Virus record (IMG/VR): IMGVR_UViG_3300046529_001172 | Coordinates: 1 to 56,418 of that record | Direction: 5' to 3' (one strand) | Origin: a virus | DNA length: 56,418 bases | Shown here: positions 1-7,293 of the stretch, one piece after another | Numbering within the stretch: position 1 is the first letter of the stretch | Layout of the letters: every line of letters starts with the position of its first letter | Translations under genes and position numbers: made by a program | The notes under the pieces: model-generated | What the model saw: only the letters and a program-made list of their open reading frames with translations | What the model was told of the DNA's origin: nothing | Database searches by the model: none

Positions 1-162
1 GACCGACAAAAAGCAATCGTCGCCTGCTGGGAGCGCTGGGATGAAGATGAACCCGACATTTCCACCGAACAATTAATGGCCAGAGTCTGCACCGATTGCA
101 ATTGCGATGCGGGGCACGTGGCTCAAGCGTTACATCAACAACAAACCGAAACCGAATCATGA
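1..162 (+). CDS. Small hypothetical protein, 5' end cut by window edge
   Basis: This is the left copy of the 55-residue gene complete at 56163-56330. It enters in frame at codon 3 and stops with TGA at 160-162, overlapping the RecT start as ATGA. One codon differs between copies: CAA (Gln) here, GAA (Glu) at 56292. The protein is short, acidic and has a Cys-x2-Cys-x-Cys cluster. I do not recognise a family. On the circle this is one gene, not two. Confidence 0.6.
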   Translation, partial: DRQKAIVACWERWDEDEPDISTEQLMARVCTDCNCDAGHVAQALHQQQTETES

Positions 163-250
163 CTGCACCAATTCAAACTGCACCATCGCCGCAAACCACT
201 GCGGCCGTTAAACCCAAAAAGACCGAGTTCGAGATTCTGCTCGAGAAGGA
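1..250. repeat. Terminal direct repeat, left copy
   Basis: Bases 1-250 match bases 56169-56418 at constant offset 56168. By eye the only difference is C at 124 against G at 56292. This is the signature of a circular or terminally redundant molecule read past its start, and fixes the unit length at 56,168 bp. The repeat carries the end of a small gene and the start of the RecT gene. It may be a true physical end repeat or an assembly overlap; the sequence alone cannot decide. Confidence 0.95.
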
Positions 251-1409
251 CGTCAAGTCCCTGAGCTGGATTGAACCCTACGGAGCGGACGAGGGCTACA
301 CCATCCCGCTGAGCGTCAAGCTCATCCGCGATTACGTTGCCGTGCCGTTCTGGGATCGGGAATCGAAGAAGCACATCGAACCACCAGACGAGCAGTGCTT
401 CAAGTTCATCGCGCTGTGCAAAGCCCGCCGGTTGAACCCGTACGAGGGCGATGCCTACATGATCCCGTTCTGGGATTCGCAGTCGAACCGTCCACTGTGG
501 AGTTTGATCACCTCGCACAACGCATTCCTGAAGCGCGCCGAGTTGCATCCGAAGTACGATGGGATGGATAGCGGCATCATCGTGCTCGATAAGGATAAGA
601 ACCTCGTGGAACGGGTGGGCGACTTCGATCACCCTGGCGACCAAGTGCTGGGCGGTTGGGCGGTCGTTTACCGCACCGACCAACTGCATCCGAAACGGTC
701 CAAGGTGAAGCTGTCGACCTACAAGAAGAACTTCGGTGTCTGGCTCAAGGACGAGGCCGGAATGATTTGCAAGGTCGCCGAAGCTCATGCGGTGCGCGAC
801 ACTTTCCCGTCCCAGGTCGGCGGCATGCTCATGCGGGAAGAGGTCCACGAACACGATGGCAGTCCGATCACTGAGAAGAAGCCACAGTTCACCCACGACG
901 GCATGGATATGCTGCGCAAGACCAATGAGACGGTTCCTACCGTCGTGCCGGCCCCGGAGCAAAAGCCAGAGCCTAAGAAGCGAACCAGGCCCACGATGGT
1001 CGAAGAGCCCATGCCCGAGGTTGTCAAGCCTGAGAGTACTACAGCGCCCGTACAGCCCGTGCAACCAGAGCCTGCAGCCACGGTTCCTGCTGCGGAACCC
1101 GCCCCTGCAGCCACCGCGGCACCGACACCCGCTCCAACAGCCCCGGCAGCGTCTGCGGCCCCGGAAACCGACGAGCAGCGCGTTAAACGCCTTGCTGAGA
1201 CATTGGTCCAGATTGGCGTGACCGCAGGGATAACTGTGGACGAGGTCAACGATTATCTGGTCAAATTCAACTGGAAGAAGCCCGACCAGAAGGTCATCGA
1301 GATTGCCGAGCGTAAGCTGCAGGCGGTCATCAACGCGTGGCAGGCAACCCCGGAGCTCGGGGCGCAGCTTAAAAAGAAGCTCGCCGAAAAGAGAGCAGGT
1401 GCGGCATGA
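159..1409 (+). CDS. recT: RecT/Bet-family single-strand annealing protein
   Basis: Phage recombinase that would anneal complementary single strands during replication and recombination, working with the exonuclease encoded just downstream (1705-2853). The core lies at about residues 45-270. Residues 81-104 carry the Bet signature, a Phe-rich start, ALCKARRLNPY and DAYMIPF, followed by LWSLITSHNAFLKRAE at about 114-129. Residues 275-355 are a Pro/Ala/Thr-rich linker and the last 55 residues look helical. I chose ATG at 159 because it overlaps the preceding stop as ATGA; an upstream in-frame start at 96 would add 21 unlikely residues. Family assignment is strong. The long C-terminal extension is unusual for Bet and could hold a protein-interaction tail. 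Confidence 0.9.
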   Translation: MTAPIQTAPSPQTTAAVKPKKTEFEILLEKDVKSLSWIEPYGADEGYTIPLSVKLIRDYVAVPFWDRESKKHIEPPDEQCFKFIALCKARRLNPYEGDAYMIPFWDSQSNRPLWSLITSHNAFLKRAELHPKYDGMDSGIIVLDKDKNLVERVGDFDHPGDQVLGGWAVVYRTDQLHPKRSKVKLSTYKKNFGVWLKDEAGMICKVAEAHAVRDTFPSQVGGMLMREEVHEHDGSPITEKKPQFTHDGMDMLRKTNETVPTVVPAPEQKPEPKKRTRPTMVEEPMPEVVKPESTTAPVQPVQPEPAATVPAAEPAPAATAAPTPAPTAPAASAAPETDEQRVKRLAETLVQIGVTAGITVDEVNDYLVKFNWKKPDQKVIEIAERKLQAVINAWQATPELGAQLKKKLAEKRAGAA

Positions 1410-1708
1410 GCAAACCCAATCCAGTGGAAGTTCGCGAGCTTGTCGACAAAGTCACCAAAGAATTCGCCGACCGTGGGTTGGTCATTGAGAGCGGTTGGCA
1501 GGCATTTTTGGTTTTGGCAATGAATCCTGAGGCAAGTGATCTTCAAAGGGAAGAGATGCGCAAGGCTTACTACTTTGGGGCACAGCATCTCTTCGCATCG
1601 ATCATGAGTATTCTGGACGAGGGAGCAGAGCCCACTGAGAAAGATGTGGCGCGGGTGGACTTAATCAACAAAGAGCTTGAACGCTTTGTGAAGGAGGTGA
1701 AACCGTGA
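1406..1708 (+). CDS. Hypothetical protein, paralogue of 2840-3136
   Basis: A 100-residue soluble, helical, acidic protein wedged between the annealing protein and the exonuclease with ATGA overlaps on both sides. Residues 31-33 read GWQ. Then come a basic-aromatic stretch (REEMRKAYYFGA) and a late DLINKELERF motif. The product of 2840-3136 has the same order of motifs, so the two are probably related copies flanking the nuclease gene. Similar small proteins occur in many phages next to recombination genes, with no role I can name. It may bind one of its neighbours. Confidence 0.75.
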   Translation: MSKPNPVEVRELVDKVTKEFADRGLVIESGWQAFLVLAMNPEASDLQREEMRKAYYFGAQHLFASIMSILDEGAEPTEKDVARVDLINKELERFVKEVKP

Positions 1709-2853
1709 CCGAAGATCCACGCCTTGGCCTGCCGTCGGCATCCTCGTTCGCCCTGGACGCACTCTGTCCCGGGCGCAACGAGTTGCTGCGGGAAGTTGCC
1801 GAATTGAAACTGGTCGAAATCCGCGACGAAGATGCGGAACGCGGGACACGGCTGCATGCCGCATGGGAAAAGGACGACCCGAGCAAGCTCGACACCGAGG
1901 ACACCGAGATCTATGAACGCGGTGTGAAGCTCGCCGACCAGACTGTGTTTGCCTGGCGCACGTTCCTCGAGGCCAAAGGTCAGATGTCACCGGCCATCAA
2001 GGAAATGAAGCGCGAAGAACGGTACTGGTATCACGACCGCCACGGCAATCTGGCGCTCAGTGGTCAGCCCGATCGCGTTTACGTTTCCAAACCGTACGGG
2101 CTCGCCATCGACTTCAAGAGTCTCTGGTGCCGGTCCCTGGTTGCGGCCGAGTGGAATTGGCAGGCTCGAGTACTGGTTGCCCTGACCTCGGACGAGTTCG
2201 ACTTGAACCACGTGCGATTCGCCTTCCTGAAAGCCATGTTCGGCGTGAAGGACGTCGTCGATTACGGAGCGGAGGACATTGAGCGGGCCAAGTGGGGCAT
2301 CGACCAGGTGTTGTGGGAACAGAAGCGCAATCCCGTTCGCCGGTCTGGCGCATACTGCCGCCACTGTAACGCGTGCACCGTTTGTCCCGAGGCCGCGGCG
2401 TTCGCTACCCTTCCCTCGTTCATAGCAGCGGACCACCGGGAGGATGCCAACATCACGCCCGCGATCGCAAAGCAGCTCGTGGCCAATTTGTCTCTGGACG
2501 ATTGCATAAAAGTTTGGGAAAGCACGACCGCGCGCCACAACATCGAGGACGCGTGCAAGGGGCGCATCAAACAATTGGACCCGTTGCAGTTGGCCGAGCG
2601 CGGCCTGCAGTTCGCGGATGAGAAATTCAACTGGCCAATCACCAATCCATCGAAGGCGCTGAAGTTCCTGAACACACTGATCAAGGGGGACAGACTGTGG
2701 ACTGCAGTCGGCATCGGCAACGCGAAGCTCGCCGAGCTTGTGCAGGAAGCAGGCATTGCGTCATCCAAGAAGGGTGCCGAGGCCTGGATTCGGGAAAAGC
2801 TCGCCGATTGCATCACCAAAAAACCACAGGAGAGATCCATTGAGCGCATTTAA
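1705..2853 (+). CDS. RecB/Cas4-like PD-(D/E)XK exonuclease with Cys cluster
   Basis: Predicted DNA exonuclease partner of the RecT protein. Visible motifs are RGTRLHAAW near residue 47 (the His motif of RecB-type nucleases), GQPDR with Asp123, AIDFK with Asp136 and Lys138, and an aromatic/Gln helix ending at Gln153 (NWQARVLVAL). A single Cys at 21 and the group Cys218, 221, 224 and 227 (YCRHCNACTVC) resemble the Fe-S clamp of Cas4/AddB nucleases. Length, 382 residues, is longer than Cas4; the last 120 residues look helical. It overlaps the preceding gene as GTGA, so the start is GTG at 1705. Nuclease identity is well supported; the iron-sulfur cluster is inferred. Confidence 0.85.
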   Translation: MTEDPRLGLPSASSFALDALCPGRNELLREVAELKLVEIRDEDAERGTRLHAAWEKDDPSKLDTEDTEIYERGVKLADQTVFAWRTFLEAKGQMSPAIKEMKREERYWYHDRHGNLALSGQPDRVYVSKPYGLAIDFKSLWCRSLVAAEWNWQARVLVALTSDEFDLNHVRFAFLKAMFGVKDVVDYGAEDIERAKWGIDQVLWEQKRNPVRRSGAYCRHCNACTVCPEAAAFATLPSFIAADHREDANITPAIAKQLVANLSLDDCIKVWESTTARHNIEDACKGRIKQLDPLQLAERGLQFADEKFNWPITNPSKALKFLNTLIKGDRLWTAVGIGNAKLAELVQEAGIASSKKGAEAWIREKLADCITKKPQERSIERI

Positions 2854-3136
2854 ATATTTCGACACGCTCGAGGAAGGCTGGCAGGAATACGTGCAGAGCC
2901 TGGTCAACGACAAGGTCACACTCACTACCGATCAACTCGAGCGCCTGCGTCAGGCGTTCTTCTGCGGAGCGGGAATCACCGTCGGGATGATGCTTTCAAC
3001 GAAAGGCTCTGGAATGAAGAACGCCACAGCTAAAATAAAGGCAATCAACAACGAGATTGCCACCGAACTCATGAATCAACTTGCAGTGTCGGTCGCCAAA
3101 CGTCTCAACGCAAAACTGCAGCAACAGCAGAATTAA
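2840..3136 (+). CDS. Hypothetical protein, paralogue of 1406-1708
   Basis: 98 residues. The start is taken as TTG at 2840, seven bases after AGGAGAG, since everything upstream in this frame is out-of-frame nuclease sequence and the new N-terminus (MSAFKYFDTLEEGWQ) looks natural. GWQ, LERLRQAFFCGA and IKAINNEIATEL follow in the same order as in the product of 1406-1708, indicating duplication. A Gln run ends the protein. It overlaps the nuclease gene by 14 bases and the next gene by one (TAATG). Role unknown. Confidence 0.75.
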   Translation: MSAFKYFDTLEEGWQEYVQSLVNDKVTLTTDQLERLRQAFFCGAGITVGMMLSTKGSGMKNATAKIKAINNEIATELMNQLAVSVAKRLNAKLQQQQN

Positions 3137-3477
3137 TGCGCGCACTTCTCATTATGATTCTCGCAGTCACCAACATCCAGCCACCACCGGTTCCGATCCC
3201 GATTCCCATCAGGCACAAGCAACCGTCGGGGCGCGCCGACATGCTGATGACCAAGTCGGCGTCCACCAATCACGCTCCGCACGTGGATTTCACCAACATC
3301 TATTATCCACTGCGCTACGACACCAATCTTGTGCTGACGAATTACACCTGGGTGATCGAGCAGTCGTCGAACATGGTCGACTGGTTTTTCTTCTGCAACG
3401 GTACTAACTTTAACACTCCATTCACTGTGGTGAAGCACTTGCCGCATTGGTGGTATCGAGCCAAAGGAAGTCTATGA
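3136..3477 (+). CDS. Small secreted or membrane-anchored protein
   Basis: 113 residues. A hydrophobic N-terminus (MRALLIMILAVTNI) looks like a short signal or anchor, followed by a Pro/Ile stretch (PPPVPIPIPI). The rest reads as one beta-sandwich-like unit with the phrase WVIEQSSNMVDWFFF and a terminal WWYRAKGSL. This style (an -IEASTNLVDW- core ending in a YRxK/FRL tail) is typical of secreted proteins of Verrucomicrobiota, which is my main hint to the host. It is first in a run of four export-type genes. Function unknown; lysis or host-surface action is possible. Confidence 0.6.
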   Translation: MRALLIMILAVTNIQPPPVPIPIPIRHKQPSGRADMLMTKSASTNHAPHVDFTNIYYPLRYDTNLVLTNYTWVIEQSSNMVDWFFFCNGTNFNTPFTVVKHLPHWWYRAKGSL

Positions 3478-3659
3478 AAATTATCTACTGGAAATTCTCA
3501 CTCCTGATGCTTGCCTGGGTGCTCCTGGGCGTGGCACTAATGGTCATCAACACCCGCGTCACTCATCTCGAACCCGCGACGTTTGGCGGCATCGCCATCG
3601 CCAGCGCGGCCTATTTGATCGCAACCACTGCACTCATTAAACCCATAACTCACAAATGA
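3474..3659 (+). CDS. Two-helix membrane protein, holin candidate
   Basis: 61 residues starting at ATG 3474, overlapping the preceding stop as ATGA. Two hydrophobic helices are clear: about residues 7-25 (SLLMLAWVLLGVALMVI) and 36-54 (FGGIAIASAAYLIATTALI), with a short polar loop between and a Lys-ended tail. Size and topology fit a class II-like holin, but many small phage membrane proteins look the same. Context, among exported proteins, makes lysis or membrane modification reasonable. No endolysin is recognisable nearby, which weakens the holin call. Confidence 0.55.
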   Translation: MKIIYWKFSLLMLAWVLLGVALMVINTRVTHLEPATFGGIAIASAAYLIATTALIKPITHK

Positions 3660-3660
3660 A

Positions 3661-4437
3661 ATGAAAACCTCTGTCTGGGCGGTGACGATATTCTTCATCG
3701 CTTATTTCGCTGCTCCGCACACCAACGCTGCTTGGATTAATCCCACCAACTACTGGCAATTCGCCAATCACCAACCCGTTCCGGTCGACCAGGTGACCAA
3801 CATCGCGCAGGCGCCCACCGACCTCGGGCCGGCCGATGCGCAGCCGGAACAGCCTCACGGCAAGCTCCTCGCGCCGGTCATCTTCTTCGTCATCGTCCTG
3901 GCGGCATTCGCTTACATTATTTACCAGTTGATCAAGCTTCTGGATAAAGTAATTCCGCCACCCGAGAAACAGGCACCTCCACCACCCAACGCTGGCGACA
4001 CGAACCTGCCGCCGATCACGATTAATCCCACGACCGGCCCTGGACCCGCTATCGCTGGTTTGAAGACGAAAGCTTTGAAGATCGACAGCAACACTCCGTC
4101 GTGGGGTCCAGTGACCTACTACAACATTTCGAAGTGCAATTACGAGAATACGGTGGAGAAGTTTGCGACCAAAATTTATTACAACGGATTTTGGTCCAGC
4201 GGCATGACGTTGAGCACCGACCTGCTGCATTGGGAGGACAGTCACTATCGAATCGACTGTTACATTTGCACAGCGCAGGGAGCGGTCTTTTACGCCTACT
4301 ACCATTACGACACCAATTACTGGAACTGTTACTACACTTCCGGTTACGTCGCCACCAACCACCAGGCACCAGCGTGGTTCGATTTGTCCGACCGTCCTCC
4401 TCAACCTCAACAATACTTCAGACTCGATCCAAAATGA
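3661..4437 (+). CDS. Membrane-anchored protein with exported C-terminal domain
   Basis: 258 residues. An N-terminal signal-like segment (residues 5-24, ending near HTNAAW) is followed by a Pro-rich linker, a strong transmembrane helix (about 75-95, APVIFFVIVLAAFAYIIYQ), a second Pro-rich linker (about 100-125) and a Tyr/Cys-rich C-terminal domain ending QQYFRLDPK. That tail matches the FRL-type ends of verrucomicrobial secreted proteins. The C-terminal domain repeats the TLSTDLLHW style of the gene at 3136. I cannot assign a function; display at the host envelope is the simplest reading. Confidence 0.6.
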   Translation: MKTSVWAVTIFFIAYFAAPHTNAAWINPTNYWQFANHQPVPVDQVTNIAQAPTDLGPADAQPEQPHGKLLAPVIFFVIVLAAFAYIIYQLIKLLDKVIPPPEKQAPPPPNAGDTNLPPITINPTTGPGPAIAGLKTKALKIDSNTPSWGPVTYYNISKCNYENTVEKFATKIYYNGFWSSGMTLSTDLLHWEDSHYRIDCYICTAQGAVFYAYYHYDTNYWNCYYTSGYVATNHQAPAWFDLSDRPPQPQQYFRLDPK

Positions 4438-4901
4438 AAACATCAATCAAAACATCAATCGTATCAGCAATCGTCCTGTTCATCGGCGCTGTCGCTGCTC
4501 ACGCACTCAATTCATGCGTCACGAACGTGGACATTTACTGCGTGACCGGCAATCAGGTCAGCACCAGTCAGAACGGAAGTTCAACCTCTCCCACGAACGA
4601 AGTTCACGGTGGCGGGGCAACCTTGATGAACACAACCGGGGACCAGAACGGGGTGTACATAAATTTTTACGGAACCTGCTCCACCTCAGATCAGGTCATC
4701 GCCGTGATTATTTATTCGTGTAACGATTCTTGGTGCGGTTTGGGACCGTGCTCTGCTGGCTCGTACGCGATGAACGTCACCCTACCGGCAGGCTGCGACA
4801 TAGTGAGCGGCTACCTCGGATACTACGCCGCAGAATGTTGCAGGATCACATGGAACCCAATGTCGTGTCATTCATGCACGGCAGGCGGCGGTCAACAATA
4901 G
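4434..4901 (+). CDS. Secreted Cys-rich protein
   Basis: 155 residues from ATG 4434 (ATGA overlap with the previous gene). Residues 1-26 form a textbook signal peptide: MKTSIKTS, then a hydrophobic core, then VAAHALNS. The mature part carries about a dozen Cys residues and many Ser, Thr, Asn and Gly, as in small disulfide-stabilised extracellular proteins. It closes the export cassette 3136-4901. No family recognised. Exported Cys-rich proteins are unusual in an early phage operon. Confidence 0.65.
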   Translation: MKTSIKTSIVSAIVLFIGAVAAHALNSCVTNVDIYCVTGNQVSTSQNGSSTSPTNEVHGGGATLMNTTGDQNGVYINFYGTCSTSDQVIAVIIYSCNDSWCGLGPCSAGSYAMNVTLPAGCDIVSGYLGYYAAECCRITWNPMSCHSCTAGGGQQ

Positions 4902-4971
4902 TTTCCTCAATGCTGCCTCTTGATCGGGGTAGCCTTGAATGAATTATGAATCCTGCCACGGAGGTTTTACA

Positions 4972-5295
4972 ATGACGCCACAAACTGAACCCACCATCGA
5001 GGAAATGCGGATTGAGGTGTGCCGATGGATGGGACAAGACCCATTTCCTCGTTGCAACAATCCTGAATGCGAGGACTGCTCTGGTGCTTTGGGTGGGCAT
5101 GACAAACCTCTCACCCTCGACTGGTTGCGCTCTTGCTTCTTGAAGCTGCCGCCAGAGCAAAAGAAACTTTGGGTGAATCACATTTGGGCGATTATTTATC
5201 CTGACCAAAAATACGGACCCTGTGAATGGGAGGTTGCCTTGATGAGCATAACGGACGAGCAGTTTTTAACAGCCTTATGGAGAACAATACAATGA
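4972..5295 (+). CDS. Hypothetical protein
   Basis: 107 residues. I take ATG 4972, preceded by GGAGG at good spacing, rather than an in-frame ATG at 4939. N-terminal IEEMRIEVCRWMG, a Cys pair region (CNNPECEDC), a Leu/Trp-rich middle and a C-terminal W-E-VALMSITDEQFLTALWRT resemble the small alpha/beta proteins often seen in phage accessory regions that relate a sequence to the day's replication load; their role is unknown. Confidence in the gene is good, in the family low. Confidence 0.65.
   Translation: MTPQTEPTIEEMRIEVCRWMGQDPFPRCNNPECEDCSGALGGHDKPLTLDWLRSCFLKLPPEQKKLWVNHIWAIIYPDQKYGPCEWEVALMSITDEQFLTALWRTIQ
5269..5295 (+). repeat. Translation-start repeat, copy 1
   Basis: Twenty-seven bases containing GGAG (5279-5282) nine bases before ATG 5292. 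It matches 5601-5627 at 23 of 27 positions, and both copies serve as ribosome-binding sites (GGAGAACNATACAATGA). The copied block suggests that the two small genes, or their leaders, arose by duplication. Confidence 0.6.
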
Positions 5296-5591
5296 CCCCA
5301 AACATGAAAACCGACCAACAACTAACAATCGAAAAAGCAATCGAAGAACTGTGGAAAATGCAGTCTCAAATTGTTCACGGCACTACTTTCTTCGGAAAGA
5401 CCGCCCAACTTATCGAACAAATGCGAGAACTGCTACGCTCTGCCCATGCTATAGCGGACAGAAAAGGCGAGGGCACGCATTGGGAGAGATTCGCAAGCAG
5501 CATTGCTGCACTCGGGATTGGACCTGTTACAGCAAGAACGTATCGCATTCTACCATCCGACACGGAGCAACCGATAGAACCTAAACCCTAA
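5292..5591 (+). CDS. Hypothetical protein
   Basis: 99 residues, ATGA overlap with the preceding stop and GGAG nine bases upstream. Mostly helical, with a middle stretch HGTTFFGKTAQLIEQMRELLRSAHA and a C-terminal part ASSIAALGIGPVTARTYRILP that could form a helix-turn-helix-like turn. No family recognised. Located in the run of small accessory genes after the export cassette. Confidence 0.6.
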   Translation: MTPNMKTDQQLTIEKAIEELWKMQSQIVHGTTFFGKTAQLIEQMRELLRSAHAIADRKGEGTHWERFASSIAALGIGPVTARTYRILPSDTEQPIEPKP

Positions 5592-5600
5592 AATGCCCTC

Positions 5601-5627
5601 ACAGCCCCTTGGAGAACGATACAATGA
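5601..5627 (+). repeat. Translation-start repeat, copy 2
   Basis: Second copy of the 27-base start block at 5269-5295 (four mismatches). GGAG at 5611-5614 lies nine bases before ATG 5624, which decides the start of the next gene. Confidence 0.6.
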
Positions 5628-5794
5628 GCACCATTGAAAGACTTAAATACTTAATAGAGAAATTCGCATCATACGAACCTATAGTAAAAGGCACTCAAGA
5701 AAAGTCAGCTCGGGATAACCAGTTAATGGTGCTCGGGCAGATTAACTATTGCGTGGACGTGTTAATCGAGGAAACGAAAACAAAACCAACATGA
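5624..5794 (+). CDS. Small hypothetical protein
   Basis: 56 residues, start fixed by the GGAG in the repeated leader. Helical, charged (STIERLKYLIEKFASYEP), with a later VLGQINYCVDVLIEE helix. No recognised family. Its 3' end overlaps the next start as ATGA. Confidence 0.55.
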   Translation: MSTIERLKYLIEKFASYEPIVKGTQEKSARDNQLMVLGQINYCVDVLIEETKTKPT

Positions 5795-6093
5795 CCCCAA
5801 ACCATTCAGAGCAGGCGAGGAAGTGCTTTGAACAGATGTGTAACAAGTTTGATTATTGGCCGCCCAATGAAGGCCCGTTTCTTACTGTCATCCAACGCCA
5901 CCTCGACGCCTACCACGAGTCGAAGGCGAAGGAGTTGGTGAATGGACTGGACGCTGTTTTAGAGGCTTGTAGGCAGGTCAACAAGGCTGCCATTGGAAAC
6001 TTTTACCTCCCAGAGACAAGGGAAGGTGCGTTGCAGCTTGGCAAATCCTACGTCGAGGCCATGAACAACACCGCAACGAAGGAGAAATTGTGA
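5791..6093 (+). CDS. Hypothetical protein
   Basis: 100 residues from ATG 5791 (ATGA overlap). Soluble and helical; a notable FDYWPPNEGPFLTVIQRHLDAYHESKAKEL stretch lies early and a GKSYVEAMNN helix late. No family recognised. Confidence 0.6.
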   Translation: MTPNHSEQARKCFEQMCNKFDYWPPNEGPFLTVIQRHLDAYHESKAKELVNGLDAVLEACRQVNKAAIGNFYLPETREGALQLGKSYVEAMNNTATKEKL

Positions 6094-6359
6094 GATACCC
6101 AGTAGAAAACGGAAGAGTCGTAAATCCGTTCAACCCGTTAGAGCGCCCGACATTTCTTCCCGGAGACAAGATTCGGGATAAACGTGACCATTCAAAAACT
6201 ACATGGAGAATTGTCCGCAGAATTGCTCATCTCGACAGCGAGCTTATGACATTTCGCAAAGTTGGCGACGACTCTAATGAGGTTAACTGCCAATCGGCTG
6301 AGATAGTGCCTTGGCTGGAAATGGTAGCAATGAGCGCAACAAAGGAGAAACATGACTAA
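6090..6359 (+). CDS. Small basic hypothetical protein
   Basis: 89 residues. GTG at 6090 overlaps the preceding TGA and sits after AAGGAGA, a strong ribosome-binding site. The product reads as a small beta protein: PTFLPGDKIRDKRDHSKTTW, then IVRRIAHLDSELMTF and a closing acidic/hydrophobic end. SH3-like or Tudor-like folds look like this, but that is only an impression. Confidence 0.6.
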   Translation: MRYPVENGRVVNPFNPLERPTFLPGDKIRDKRDHSKTTWRIVRRIAHLDSELMTFRKVGDDSNEVNCQSAEIVPWLEMVAMSATKEKHD

Positions 6360-6747
6360 GGAAGAAATTGTTATCCATTTGAAAAAGACGGCTTCTTTTT
6401 ATCCAGCTATCGGACCGGCTTGTTTGCAAGCCGCCACCCTCATCGAACAGCAGGCGAAGGAAATTGAGACAGCAGAGCAGATGTTGAATGGATTTAGCAA
6501 ACAAATTACCGAAATCGCACATGCTTTACTTGCGACGGAATACGTGGTTCATGATGAACAAGGCAGTCCCGTCACATGCCCGCCAAACCTTGTTCAATGT
6601 GCTCACCGATTGGTAAATGAACGTGCCAAGCTACGGTTCGCACTTTCTGAAAAGGCGAAGGAAATTGAGGAGTTGAAACGTAATCAGAGAACTATTTCTG
6701 AGCAAATTGAACAACAGATAATCGACCAAACGTATTGGAACGAATGA
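6352..6747 (+). CDS. Coiled-coil hypothetical protein
   Basis: 131 residues, ATG 6352 after AAAGGAGAAAC. Long heptad-like helices at about 28-55 and 90-130 (LIEQQAKEIETAEQML; EKAKEIEELKRNQRTI) flank a short segment with Cys-Pro-Pro. Such proteins are common near phage recombination genes; role unknown. Confidence 0.65.
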   Translation: MTKEEIVIHLKKTASFYPAIGPACLQAATLIEQQAKEIETAEQMLNGFSKQITEIAHALLATEYVVHDEQGSPVTCPPNLVQCAHRLVNERAKLRFALSEKAKEIEELKRNQRTISEQIEQQIIDQTYWNE

Positions 6748-6929
6748 AAGAATTTAATCTCCAAGAAGAAACAATTCGAGTGCTTCGTCAAGACCTGCAA
6801 ACCCTCCGCACCCAAAACGAGAGGCTGAGGGAGGCGTTGGAGAGAGCATTACCAAAACTTCACGGCGTTCAATACCAAGAAGCCAAAACCCTGCTTGCGG
6901 GGGTTAAGCCCACTTCGCAGCCTTCTTAA
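6744..6929 (+). CDS. Short coiled-coil protein
   Basis: 61 residues from ATG 6744 (ATGA overlap with the previous gene; ATG 6735 is a possible alternative). Residues 5-38 form a regular leucine-zipper-like helix (RVLRQDLQTLRTQNERLREALERAL). It resembles many phage accessory proteins and could pair with the product of 6352-6747. Confidence 0.6.
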   Translation: MKEFNLQEETIRVLRQDLQTLRTQNERLREALERALPKLHGVQYQEAKTLLAGVKPTSQPS

Positions 6930-7100
6930 ATGAAATCACTCCCCAATGGCTACGTGCTGCGCCCTGACGGATTCTACGAGCGCCCCTGCGAGTTCAAGAA
7001 TGGCAAGCGCGTGCACACCCGAGAAAAACTCATCCGCACCAAGGGTGGCGTCCTTGTGCGCGTTGAATCTATCGCACTGACACAGTCCCATCGGGGCTGA
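6930..7100 (+). CDS. Small hypothetical protein at end of early operon
   Basis: A 56-residue ORF whose ATG directly follows the preceding TAA. It has natural composition: MKSLPNGYVLRPDGFYERP, then Lys/Arg-rich strands (KRVHTREKLIRTKGG). It is last of the plus-strand operon and runs 32 bases into the oppositely directed lipoprotein gene, so the two operons converge here. No clear terminator hairpin is seen. Confidence 0.5.
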   Translation: MKSLPNGYVLRPDGFYERPCEFKNGKRVHTREKLIRTKGGVLVRVESIALTQSHRG

Positions 7101-7272
7101 TGGTCATCCCGTTGGTCAGGCTTCCAACTCGGGTGAAGTTCACCGTTCCGTAAACGCTGCTGACTTTCACGACCACGATCGCCGGATCCTTGGCGAGCGC
7201 CTCGGTCAATTTGGTGATGTTGGTCGTGGAGCAGCCACTCAGAAGTAAGCAGGCCAGGAGAGTTCGTTTCAT
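7069..7272 (-). CDS. Small lipoprotein
   Basis: 67 residues. The N-terminus MKRTLLACLLLSGCSTT is a lipoprotein signal with lipobox Leu-Ser-Gly-Cys (Cys14), so the mature chain would be lipid-anchored. The remainder (LTEALAKDPAIVVVKVSSVYG, ending ISPDGTVSVR) is a short helix and beta part. It ends the late minus-strand operon right after a one-helix membrane protein. Size and anchoring fit an outer-membrane spanin subunit, but it lacks the Pro-rich middle usual in those, so the role is open. Confidence 0.65.
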   Translation of the reverse strand: MKRTLLACLLLSGCSTTNITKLTEALAKDPAIVVVKVSSVYGTVNFTRVGSLTNGMTISPDGTVSVR

Positions 7273-7293
7273 CTGGGAATCAATACACGAAGG

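Noticed and set aside
135-1064. Long minus-strand ORF across the RecT gene
   Set aside because: Shadow of RecT codons, without family resemblance.
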